From Nematostella vectensis (Eukaryota; Cnidaria; Anthozoa; Actiniaria; Edwardsiidae), in contig NC_064041.1 in assembly GCF_932526225.1 (NCBI RefSeq), forward strand, positions 6,035,042-6,099,041: a DNA stretch of 64,000 bases, written 5' to 3'. Under the pieces are notes generated by a model. That model saw only the letters and a list, made by a program, of their open reading frames with translations, was not told the DNA's origin and did not search any database. Of this stretch, positions 45,301 through 56,900 are shown one piece after another (the first letter of the stretch is position 1; every line of letters starts with the position of its first letter). The position numbers and the translations under genes are program-made.

Positions 45301-48300
45301 TTCCTCTATATAGAAATGATGCAACAACCACCAGAATCCTTTTCTTTCCAAGACTTCAACTCGCTTGGAGAAAGTAAACGGATAATGGCGTCACGCCAAT
45401 CGTATGGTTTCTAAATACTATACTAATCTTTTGAGGATGATTGGCGAGTACCGTTTAGATTTCCCGCCTGTGGTTGTCTTAGTGACGGTAGATGTGACGT
45501 CATAGCATTTCAATTGACTCAGCTCCCTGGCTTTCTTCAGAAGCTGCAGTAGGTCAGCGGCACGACCGCGGGACTCTGTGAAGTCGTTACCTAGAAGGGA
45601 TACGGGCAGAGGATGAATGAAAATGAAAGACACAGAGTACACAGCAAGGGAGAGGGACTGTTAAGTCGTTAGCTGAAAGCGTCATGGGATGAATGGGGGT
45701 GAATGGGATGAAGACATAAAATACATAGTAGGGCAGAGGGACCATAAAGTCGTTACTTTTAAGCAATAAGGGTAAATGGGTGTGGATGGCAAGCGCTGGG
45801 GCTTAGTGGGGTGGGGCAGGGGAGGGGGTTAGGGGTGGTATTCCACATATTTCTTTTCCACAAAGTTTTTTACTAAAAAAACACGTGATTGACAAAAGTA
45901 TATACAAGAAATAAGTACAGGTATCTTCTTACCTTCTCCTAGAATGTACGTTTGTAGACAGCCGCAAGGCTTGGTCTTGAAATGAGGGCAAGCAAGTCTT
46001 TCGGCTGGATTAAAAAGAATGTTGATTTAATGATTACAATGTTTTGATGGGAAAGTCTACGAGCAGGTTAGCCGAGGTTTCTTGTACTGCGAGGGCCTCT
46101 ATAGCCACTCATCGCTATATACACACAGTGGTGTAGTCCATTCCATTGCCAAACATCTCAGGTTGGTTAGAACATTGACATTCGAACGTGTATTTTCATG
46201 TGAACGCGCCTTTCAGTTTTTAACAATTCTTCCTCGTAGATAGAGTAAGCTATACACCTTTTTCTAATAGAACCTTTTTTTATGATAAGGTTCAGGCCGA
46301 GATTTAACCAAATCTTAAGAACATGCCGAGACTCAGATAGCAGAATTTTTAGTCCAGTGTTTTTTGTTTGTTATTTGTTTATATCCTTAGTATGGTTGGG
46401 TATTGTTGAACCGATTTGTAGTCCAAGAAAAATCCAGGCCCGTACCTAAGGGGGGGGGGGGGGGTCCGAACGCACCCCCCATAATGTTCGAAAGTCCACT
46501 TTCGGTTCTCAATAGACGTGCTTTTTGTAGACAAAACTATAAAGCATAAGCTAGGTCACTCTGGTATGTCACCATCCATAAGTCAGACTTTTAAGTAGCC
46601 AAATCCAGCAATAAACGAGATCCTGCAAAGGCATAAAAAGTCCCTTTTCGTTCTTTCAGGGGTGGTCAGATTTTTATCAGAGAACTCCCCCCCCCCCCCC
46701 ACCGGGAAAAATTAGGTCCATTTTTTCGGTTCTAGCACCCCCCCCCCCCCCCCCCCCCAAGAACAATCCTGGTTACGGACCTGTAATCGCACTCACCATC
46801 CGGGTCCCCCAGCCCGTCCACCAGGGATAAAGCAAAAGCCCGAGCTTCCTCCAAATACTTAGTCTTCTCCTCAGGGTTCACCTGGCTCCTGGATTCTTTG
46901 GGGAGCTTCTTTGGACGGCCAAACGACAATCCTTAAAGGAAGTGGGGTCAAGTTTTAATATGCAAACCAAGAGCACCCCACACACTTTTTACTTCACGTT
47001 TAAAAGTTTTCGAAGCCCACATTTTCAGGATCTTTTTTCTAAGAGTGATCAACATAATCTCCCAAGCCTTAAATTGACAGATCATTTTGCGAAAGGTGAT
47101 GTATGGCAGAAGTACCCCCATACCCCCGACTCCCAACATATAAGTGCTACTTCCCGCTTTACGTTTTTAAACATTGGTGCTACCCTTTGGCAAATACGGC
47201 CTCATCCCTGCCTTGGTAACACATACCACATGCATTGCAAAGAGTCAGCCTCTTGCCAGTCTGCGGGTCCACTTTGTGCCGTGGGCTGGGCTGCTGGGGG
47301 GTTGTCTTTAATCGGTTGCCACGCCTTGAAGGGTTTGTGACATAAGGGGATTCACACAGGTCACATTTGAATGGCTGCTCAGGAAGACGACTGACAGTTG
47401 TGCTAAGCTGACGTGGACGCCTCTTTTTCTTCTTGACTTTGGGCACGTTTTCAGGGGATTTCGATCTGGCAGGCTTTCTCTTGCGATCACTTTTTCTCAA
47501 GTCATTCCCAAGGTCTCCCGATTCATCCTGAGTAATCAAAATGAAAGAAAGTTATAAAATATGAATACATAAACTCCTTTTTAAACTTATGCCAAAATAT
47601 ACTTTTAACTAAAACCGTCCTATTAGCACGATAGGAAATATTGCACCACCTCAAAGAATATCACTCGCGGATTCTTTTAACTATTGTGAGTTAAAAGAAA
47701 AAATCGATAGCCGCAGCATTCTAGAGCATAAACTCCCAGTTGAAAAGTGCTTGCGAGCTGATTTTCAGAGGAAAAAAAAAAAAAAATTGCCCAATGTATT
47801 TTGGTCAGCATTAGACGGGATTTCCGAGGTTGGGGGAAGTAAGGGAGTTCTCTGCATATGATAAATGAATCTTCCCTGGAATCACACATTGTTAATATTT
47901 GAGTTCACCTCATTGGCTTCAGGATTCATACTTCCTTCCATCCCCAGCTGCTGCTGCACATCATGGTAAGCAGCCATGACTGGAATACTCAGATTCGACA
48001 TGCTTCCATCTGTAGATTCCTCCATATCTTGGTGCCCATTGGTCTCGAACATTGCACCAATGGAGCCACCAAAGCTTTCATTCAGGGAATTATGAGTTAG
48101 GGTAGAGGCAGAGGTCACAGACTCTATGGCAGCCTCAAGTAATGAGGAACTGGGTCCATCGTCATCGTGTGTGTCTTGGCTCAGGCTTTGGTCTGTTGGG
48201 TGGTCTTCATGGGTGGTGAATTCCTGGTTGGTACTGTCACGACTTTGGCAGGCAGTCTGGACAAGAGTGTCCAGAGCAGATGTTTGCAGGTGTGAATTGT

Positions 48301-50454
48301 TATGAGGGGTCTCATCTTCTAGAAAAACAAAGTGTAGGGAGTTAAGGACAGGGAGTTGTTTGGGGTGGCAGACCCTTGGCGACCAAAAGGTGAATAATTT
48401 CTTATTTAGGAATCTTCAAATACTATGCTTTTACATTTGATACCTATCACTGCCCCCCCCCCCTCCCCCCCCCCCCCCCCCCCCCCCACACACACACAAA
48501 CACAACCAATTTTGGGAACGCACCTGGGAGTGGTTCCCAATCACGAATAATAGTTACAATTTCAAGGTTTACAGTGTTAGAAAAGTGTTTTTCATGACTT
48601 AATGTTTTTTAAATGACCGAAAATATGAAAGCAGAATGTGAAACCAATTAATAAAAACCCATAAACATGATTAGAAGTAGAAGCAATATCACTACATTTC
48701 TTTACTTCACCAATTGTTTAGCACCATAATCTCTTCCCTATGTGGACAATCAAGTACATTGTCAGCATTTGCTGAGGGGGGAAGGATGGGGGTGAGGTGA
48801 GAGGTGCCCGGTCACAGATATTATAAGAAAAAAGAATAAAATTTGATGATTCTTTAAATCTTTCAACAAGAAATGGCCCACCTTTTGGCAGTCAAGGGGT
48901 GCTTATATCCTCCGTACACCACTAGCTACATGCCTATTATTGAGGTCTTATTTGGAAGCACCTCCTTATTAAACAATCTTGCCACTATCCAGCAAACTTG
49001 CGGATAATGAAACAGCATTGACAGAGGTAAATATGACATAGCTGCATTGTTTCTTTAAATTTCTTTTTCATTGTCTTCAGGCCCTTCACAGTGTTCCACA
49101 AACCACTAGTGGTTATGGAGAAAATGAGTTGTGAATAAATAAAACTCTGTCGCCATCCAGAAAGACAAAGGCTTGAGGTCGGAATTTGACTAGTCAGTTA
49201 TTGTCCTGATATGGTTAATTAAACTGTTGTTTTATCTTTGTTGTGTCTTGTTTCCATTTCACACAATAGAATGCTGATAATAAGGCAAAGTTTTGATATC
49301 TTGCGCTTATTGCTGTGACCACTGTTTTCCACAGCTTAATGATACCCTTATGCTGCGTGTTTTTGATTGCATTGGGGCTAATGCATGTGTCACAAGTAAA
49401 ACTTGGCTTTAGCAGCGGCGTAGCCGGAATTTTTAACAGGAGGGGGCCCAAATGGGACTTAAAAGGCATTTTCTCCTGTATTTTAGATAATGTCTCACAT
49501 TTACTGTATTTTTGGCTGCTAAAAGGGGGGGCCATGGCCCCCTAGGCCACCCCCCAGGCTACGCCCCTGCTTTAGGACCCCTTTCATAGTTTTAGCTACT
49601 ACAGAAGGGAAGCCTTAATAGGCGTATCTAAATTATTGAACCGTTCTGAATCATTATTGAGAAAGAGGCTTCATTCACTTAATTACAAAAAAAAGCTTTC
49701 TTTTTGTAGACTCTGATTCCCCTCTCTGAGCCTGGACTTTTATTAATGTAGTAAGCACTGTACAAAAATAGAAAGGCTTATTTTGTGTGATATGATGTGA
49801 TTAAATGTGTGGTATTCAATGATAAGGTCCTTTGCTTTGGCTTTGTTTTGGCTACCGCTCTTCGGCTACTACAAGGGAAGCCGTGAACTGTCAACTACTT
49901 GTTTAGGAATGATAAATACTGAACAATTGAACCGTGGATCGTGTTTCCCCTGCCTGGAAAGATTAGCACAGTGTCGTCTGAAATCCTGAAGTTGGATTTC
50001 TTCTCCAAAGAAGCAATGCCGTATGATATAAAAATAACACGTTTTTGTTCAACCTTTTGACAAAATGGCCGCAAAACGACAATGGCCTACACGTTGATAG
50101 TATTTCTTGTAACTCCTGGTTCATGTGAAGCCTTTAAAACATCGCTTGACTGTCAAAGAATCTTCGCAACCGGCCTTACATCGGGGATGCTTTGAAAGAA
50201 ATGTGTATTTTCAATTCTCCCTTTGAAAACTATTGCCGCCCTTTAGAGAGAATCTGGGTTTTCATACCTTGTGTGTTATCCAAATTGCAAGATGATTCTT
50301 GGGAAATTGAAGAATTTTCATTATCTACACAGTCTTGGTTGGAACGATATGTGTTTTGAAGCTCTTCAGGTGCGGTGTCTTTATCTGTTTCATAGCTTTC
50401 TTGGGGATTTTGTGGAATGCTTCCTGAAACAACGGACTCTTCTGTAGTCGCCAT
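42331..50454 (-). CDS. GATA-like zinc-finger, Gln-rich nuclear protein, 865 aa
   Basis: Ten exons on the minus strand: 50454-50268, 48318-47909, 47527-47227, 46931-46797, 46004-45933, 45590-45452, 44850-44676, 44310-44206, 44124-43926 and 43205-42331. All phases join to 2598 coding bases. In order: an acidic Ser/Asn-rich N-terminus; a basic stretch (KVKKKKRRPRQ); a GATA-like finger (CDLC, then after about 38 residues LCNACGLSFGRPKKLP); a second Cys cluster (ACPHFKTKPCGCLQTY); helical regions (RAADLLQLLKKARELSQ, NERCCVDNCVM, IQNWRDRATSGQTEARRVLA); and a Gln-rich tail with long polyQ. A transcription or chromatin role is inferred from composition. I do not recognise the family by name. ATG at 50454 is chosen because of its AAAGATGGCG context; the frame is open further upstream. 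Confidence 0.82.
46435..46783. mobile_element. poly-C MITE in intron 4 of the GATA-like gene
   Basis: The left end CAGGCCCGTACC and the right end GGTTACGGACCTG are inverted repeats. A G-run follows the left end and runs of C precede the right end (46690-46700, 46739-46758). The right end is 12 bases from the exon 4 donor at 46796-46795. Confidence 0.75.
48453..48487. repeat. poly-C tract, 35 bp
   Basis: Thirty-odd C with one T, followed by (CA)n. It lies in intron 1 of the GATA-like gene. It is one of about ten such C/G runs in the window. Confidence 0.85.
49413..49569. mobile_element. 157-bp MITE with CTTTAG target repeat
   Basis: CAGCGGCGTAGCC and GGCTACGCCCCTG ends are flanked by the direct repeat CTTTAG (49407-49412 and 49570-49575). 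This is the most complete copy of the family also seen at 38739 and 19420. Confidence 0.85.
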
Positions 50455-50942
50455 CTTTGAAAGCTCTTCCGGGATGACTTCGGAAAGTTTCGGAAAAACT
50501 CGGTGCATAATCGTGAGTATTTCGTTACCTTCCAATTTTACCTCGAAGTTACCCCTGAACTCTCTGGAAAAATTAAAGGTGATGTTATGAAATTGGATAT
50601 TCATTTTTATAAGATGTTTTATAATAATATAAAGTAATTCTATAAACTGTTCCACATGAAATAAATAATTAGTGGGAGGTGCATTTGTAAATGGTCAGCG
50701 GATTTCGATGAAACGGAAGTTATTCGGGACAAAATGGCGGAACGTCTTCTATTATGACTTCATTCCTCTTCGTGTTTTTTGTTTTCCATAAGACTGTGGA
50801 TTGCTGAAAACTTTATTTACGCCAATTAGAGGGGTTTTGATAGGAAATACACCAACACTTTGTGTATTGCTTGATATCTTCCGACGGAGCTGGCCTCCAT
50901 TCTCTTGGTCGATTGAAAGGAAGTGTTGGGATTCGTTCGAAA
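50455..50942. promoter_or_regulatory. bidirectional promoter between the GATA-like gene and MVB12
   Basis: The two start codons are 488 bp apart and face away from each other. An ETS-type site (aaacggaagt, 50711-50720) and a YY1-type site (aaaatggcgg, 50731-50740) lie in the middle. No TATA box is seen. Confidence 0.6.
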
Positions 50943-53900
50943 ATGCAATCTACTCCAGATCCTGTCACTGATGTGAAGGTTGTCTCACAGAAGGAAAAAT
51001 GCCCGCCTGGATACTTCTGTGTAAGCTTAGATTTGGTGTAGATAGTATTATGACAAGTACGTCTATTCTTTGTTAAGTATAACATTTTTTGTTTGTTGTT
51101 CCTCACAAGATGATTCTCGACAGCTTTGCTGCAAAGCCTGAATTACTGCAAGGCAAATGTTATTATTAAGGCTGTTGATTGTGTGGTTTTATTTGATTGG
51201 CTAATAAATTACCCGGGACGTTTCAGTAACATCCTTCATAGCTATCACCCTAACTTAGACAGTAATCTTGTGAAATTGGTTGAAATACAGTAAATATGTG
51301 AAAAATCCCAAGAGAGCCAATGCGGGTGAATACAGAGAATGTATGAACATTCTAAAAAAATATTAGGCTTGTGATGAGGTCCAAAATAATTGTGACACTC
51401 TCCTAATGCGGGTGAGTTGACTGCTATGCTTTTATCTATCTACATTATTTATCCACAAAGGGGTTACCATCACTGTCTTTATAAGTTTGGAGAGTAATAG
51501 CCTGCTTGCAGGCGGTACTACTCAGTGTTATCATCGCTAAAAACCCTCTCCTTCGGTGATCGGGCGCCATCTGGTGTTTTAAACCATGTGGTTCCTGGTG
51601 GGGAGTGCAAAAACGGACGCAGGGCAGGGGGGAGAAGAGAAACAAATGCCTGCACTAATACCCGTGATTCACAAATCCGCCCCCAACTAATAATGACTTT
51701 TGGTAGTCTTGTCACATATTCTTCTCGAGATTCGAACTGTCAAATGTTTGATCAAAACCAAAGCAAGGTTCACAGGGAGTTTTGCACGAGCTTAGACATG
51801 GAGAATAATTGCCACATATTAGCGAACGAATGAAACCAAGAGTGCAGATGCTGTAAAACAAAATTATCTCCACTATGGCAAATGAAAAAAAAACATCTCT
51901 CTCTGCGGATTTAAATTAAGCTCTAAGCGGCAAGGATAAATAATCCGAATTCGAAGGAAAGTTCCATGCTTTAGTCTCCTATTGTCTCTCAGGCTGTCAG
52001 ACAAAATTTGTAAGCTTTGCACCTGCAGTTACAAAAGACATATAAAAGTTTTATAAGCTACTGGAACCAACTTCAGCAAAATAATATAGATAAGCTCCTA
52101 AAGCTAGCACAATACTTGAAATTGATTCGAAGCAAACATTGGACTGGATTCTCCTCCTGCAAGAATCAAGAAACAGATGCTAACTACAACTTCTCTGGAG
52201 AGGCGCCCTAGCTCTAAAGCTAAGAAATCCACGGGAGTGATAATGTCTTTTGGTTTTGGAGGTGAAATGGCCATTGAGAGTCTAAATATATTGAGGATCT
52301 TCTTGACAAACTCTACCCAGGTGAAAGTAGCAATAGTTTTCCTGGACGGCAGAAACAAGAATCTGCGACCAGAATTGTTTATCTCTTGGCAGAAAAACAT
52401 TAACGCAGAACTTAGAGAGTACTTTGGAGATTCTGCACTCTAAATCTCCAGCACTCAACTTAAGACATTTTCTAATTCGAAACTTGTTTGGGGAATGTGT
52501 GACCTTTCAAGAGTTATTGCTTCTCATCAAAGCATCCCATTGTTTTTTGACCAATCACAAACCTCGTCCGCTGGTGGACAGGATTCAAAGTTTGTCCTGA
52601 GAATCACAGGTATTAGTGCAGGCATTTTTTTCCCTCTACTCTCCTTTCCCCCCTGCCCTTTATCTGTTTTTGCAATCGTACCCCCAGGAACTACACAGCT
52701 TAAAATACAAGATTGCACCCAGTCATCGAAAGGAGAGGGTTTTCCGCAATAATAACACCGAGCACTGCCTGCAAGCAGGTTAGGAGAGTAATAAATGACT
52801 TTGTATGTTAAATCAAATATTGTACTATTATGTCTGTTTTGATTGTTTGATTTAAACAGTTGGAAAAGACAGTACTTGGACACGACGGTCAGCTTTATGA
52901 TTCCACTTGGCGGTCCAAGGGAAAACGCTACATCTGCTATTCTAAGAAGGTATTTTTTTCATTACTTAAGGCTAAGTTCAAGCACCATATTATCCATGAG
53001 CCATATTCAATGCAAATGAATCATGGATATTGTTTCATCTTCAGTTGCATGCATTTGCATTAAATACAGCTCATGGATGATACAACGTTCTATTACTGTA
53101 TTTTATTTATTTATGCAGAATTATATAGAGTTCCATTAGTCTGGAGAAATAAATGGTAAGCTTTGCAATGAATTATAGACACAGCAATTTTCAAAGGGGG
53201 TGACTGGAAGAGAGAACAGAGAGATAACTCTGAATGATGTGTTAAAATTTAGTGGATCTAATTAAATGAAATTAAATAAAATAATTGCTCTTATTAACAG
53301 ACCATTATGAAAGATCAAAAGCAAAATTCTGCTAGGGTAATTCTGAAGAGACAGAAAACATTTTTTTTGTTAGATAATCAGATAATCTTGATATCCTGCC
53401 AAACATGTTGTGTATTTACAAAAATAGCCCAGCCCCCCTCAAATATTTTCTATTGACAGCCTGGCTCTCATGTGATTGTTGGTATGTCAATCATTCATGA
53501 CGGGGATCCTGTTCCACAAGGATTTACTGCAGTAACCACCACTCATGACGACAATGAGAAAGCCTTCCGCAAGCATCAACTCTGCCTTCAACTCATGCCC
53601 AAGGATCAGGCTCAATCAGTAGTTATCGATCTGGCCCTGGTTAATAAGTCAAAGGCAGAGACCCCTCCGCCAGCCTACTACACAATAACGTGCGTAATCA
53701 GCAAAAAAAAAAAAAAAAAAAACAATTAAAAATGGGTAATATTTTAAAATATTTTTTTCAAGGGTAAGAAACTAAAAAGAATCTTAAAAGAAGCTTAAGA
53801 ATATTGATAAATTTATGGTCACCCAATGGACACAATTTGTGTTATTTCAAATAGATACAAGCTAATTGATGATGAGCAGGAGCCTCAAATGTCTTTAATA

Positions 53901-56900
53901 TGTCCAAATCTATCAATTATACTTCTTCGTCTTCATACAGTGCTAACGGAAAGTAATGCAAAAGAAATTGGCTGAAGTTGACCGTATTACCTTAAGCACA
54001 TCCAAAAACACCTGAACTTCGGCAAATTTCGGCATCACAGAAATTCTTTTGTTTTACGTGCTACCGATATTCAGCAATTTTTGCCTAAGGGACGATTTTA
54101 GGGCAAATGTATTTTAGCCGAATTTCTCCGTATTTCACCTTTCCAAATTTAGGATGGGCAGAAAATCCTGAGAATGTACTAGATACTAAATGTTTGTTGG
54201 CAGAGCGACACAGGTTTTTATAAGCAGGGGAGGATACTGTACATCGAACGTACATTGCACTACCAGCAACTTACAACATCTCCTTGCATTTATGCTATAC
54301 TATTCCCAACCAGCAACCTGCAATTATTGCCTTTCAAGACTTTTTATATCAGGCTTAATCTTTTTTTTTTTCTTTTATTACAGAAATGATGTCAATGACT
54401 TGAACCTCTGTTTCCGCATGGGTCCACTTCCTAGGTACCAGCCCCCACAACCCACAGGGTACCCAGGGCAGTTTTCATACTCCAGTGTACCACATCCTGT
54501 AGGACCAAATAGGCAGCAATGGTTAGTATTGCCCTAAGTACTCTATAATTTATTATGTATGCCTAATTGATAATATTACCTACAGTCTATATCAGCTCAC
54601 TTATAGTCCCCCAAGAGGTGGGATTTCTAAGGAGGGGTTGGGGGCAGCTTTATCAAATATTTACAGTGCAAGACCTACTGTATTTTATTCAATATGCTAT
54701 ACATAATAATAATTATTCCAGGTTTTTTCTACTAATATTTGGGTGCAAATGTATTGATTGATTTTGAGGGGGCATGGGAAATGTTCCTATAAAACAAGCA
54801 CCCCTTTCCCACAAATTCCTGCTATATTTCTCTTATTGAGTGAATTAAAAACTCTCTCAGGAGCAATCAAGAGCCCGTCCTTAATATGCCAGTGCCATGG
54901 CAACAACAGCAGCGCCCTGGTAATATGCCAGCCCATTACACACCACAACATGCAATGCCAGCTGCCAAACCCACGGCACAGACTGGTAGGTACAGTACAT
55001 TATTACTCTTTAACAACCCAACATACTACAATACTAGGGGATTAAACCTACTGCACAGACTAGTAGGTACAGTACATTATTCCTCTAACAACCAAACATA
55101 CTACAATACTAGGGGATTAAACCTACTGCACAGACTAGTAGGTACAGTACATTATTCCTCTAACAACCCAACATACTACAATACTAGGGGATTAAACCTA
55201 CTGCACAGACTAGTAGGTACAGTACATTATTCCTCTAACAACCCAACATACTACAATACTAGGGGATTAAACCTACTGCACAGACTAGTAGGTACAGTAC
55301 ATTATTCCTCTAACAACCCAACATACTACAATACTAGGGGATTAAACCTACTGCACAGACTAGTAGGTACAGTACATTATTCCTCTAACAACCAAACATA
55401 CTACAATACTAGGGGATTAAACCTACTGCACAGACTAGTAGGTACAGTACATTATTCCTCTAACAACCCAACATACTACAATACTAGGGGATCAAACCTA
55501 CTGCACAGACTGGTAGGTACAGTACGTTATTCCTCCAACAACCCAACATACTACAATACTAGGGGATTAAACCTACTGCACAGACTAGTAGGTACAGTAC
55601 ATTATTCCTCTAACAACCCAACATACTACAATACTAGGGGATTAAACCTACTGCACAGACTAGTAGGTACAGTATGTTATTCCTCTAACAACCCAACATA
55701 CTACAATACTAGGGGATTAAACCTACTGCACAGACTAGTAGGCACAGTACATTATTCCTCTAACAACCAAACATACTACAATACTAGGGGATTAAACCTA
55801 CTGCACAGACTAGTAGGTACAGTACATTATTCCTCTAACAACCCAACATACTACAATACTACGGGATTAAACCTACTGCACAGACTAGTAGGTACAGTAC
55901 ATTATTCCTCTAACAACCCAACATACTACAATACTAGGGAATTAAACCTACTGCACAGACTGGTAGGTACAGTACATTATTCCTCTAACAACCCAACATA
56001 CTACAATACTAGGGGATTAAACCTACTGCACAGACTAGTAGGTACAGTACATTATTCCTCAACCCAACATACTACAATACTAGGGGATTAAACCTACTGC
56101 ACAGACTGGTAGGTACAGTACATTATTCCTCTAACAACCCAACATACTACAATACTAGGGGATTAAACCTACTGCACAGACTGGTAGGTACAGTACATTA
56201 TTCCTCTAACAACCAAACATACTACAATACTAGGGGATTAAACCTACTGCACAGACTAGTAGGTACAGTACATTATTCCTCTAACAACCCAACATACTAC
56301 AATACTAGGGAATTAAACCTACTGCACAGACTGGTAGGTACAGTACATTATTCCTCTAACAACCAAACATACTACAATACTAGGGGATTAAACCTACTGC
56401 ACAGACTAGTAGGTACAGTACATTATTCCTCTAGCAACCCAACATGCTACAATACTAGGGAATTAAACCTACTGCACAGACTGGTAGGTACAGTACACTA
56501 TTCCTCTAACAACCCAACATACTACAATACTAGGGGATTAAACCTACTGCACAGACTAGTAGGTACAGTACATGATTCCTCTAACAACCCAACATACTAC
56601 AATACTAGGGGATTAAACCTACTGCACAGACTAGTAGGTACAGTACATTATTCCTCTAACACCTCAACATACTACAATACTAGGGGATTAAACCTACTGC
56701 ACAGACTAGTCGGTACAGTATTATTCCTCTAACAACCCAACATACTACAATACTAGGGGATTAAACCTACTGCACAGACTGGTAGGTACAGTACATTATT
56801 CCTCTAACAACCCAACATACTACAATACTAGGGGATTAGACCTACTGCACAGACTAGTAGGTACAGTACATTATTCCTCTAACAACCCAACATACTACAA

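Noticed and set aside
52177-52443. 88-codon frame inside the MULE-like element
   Set aside because: Noted as part of the element, but no transposase motif is seen and both strands are open, so it is not called a gene.
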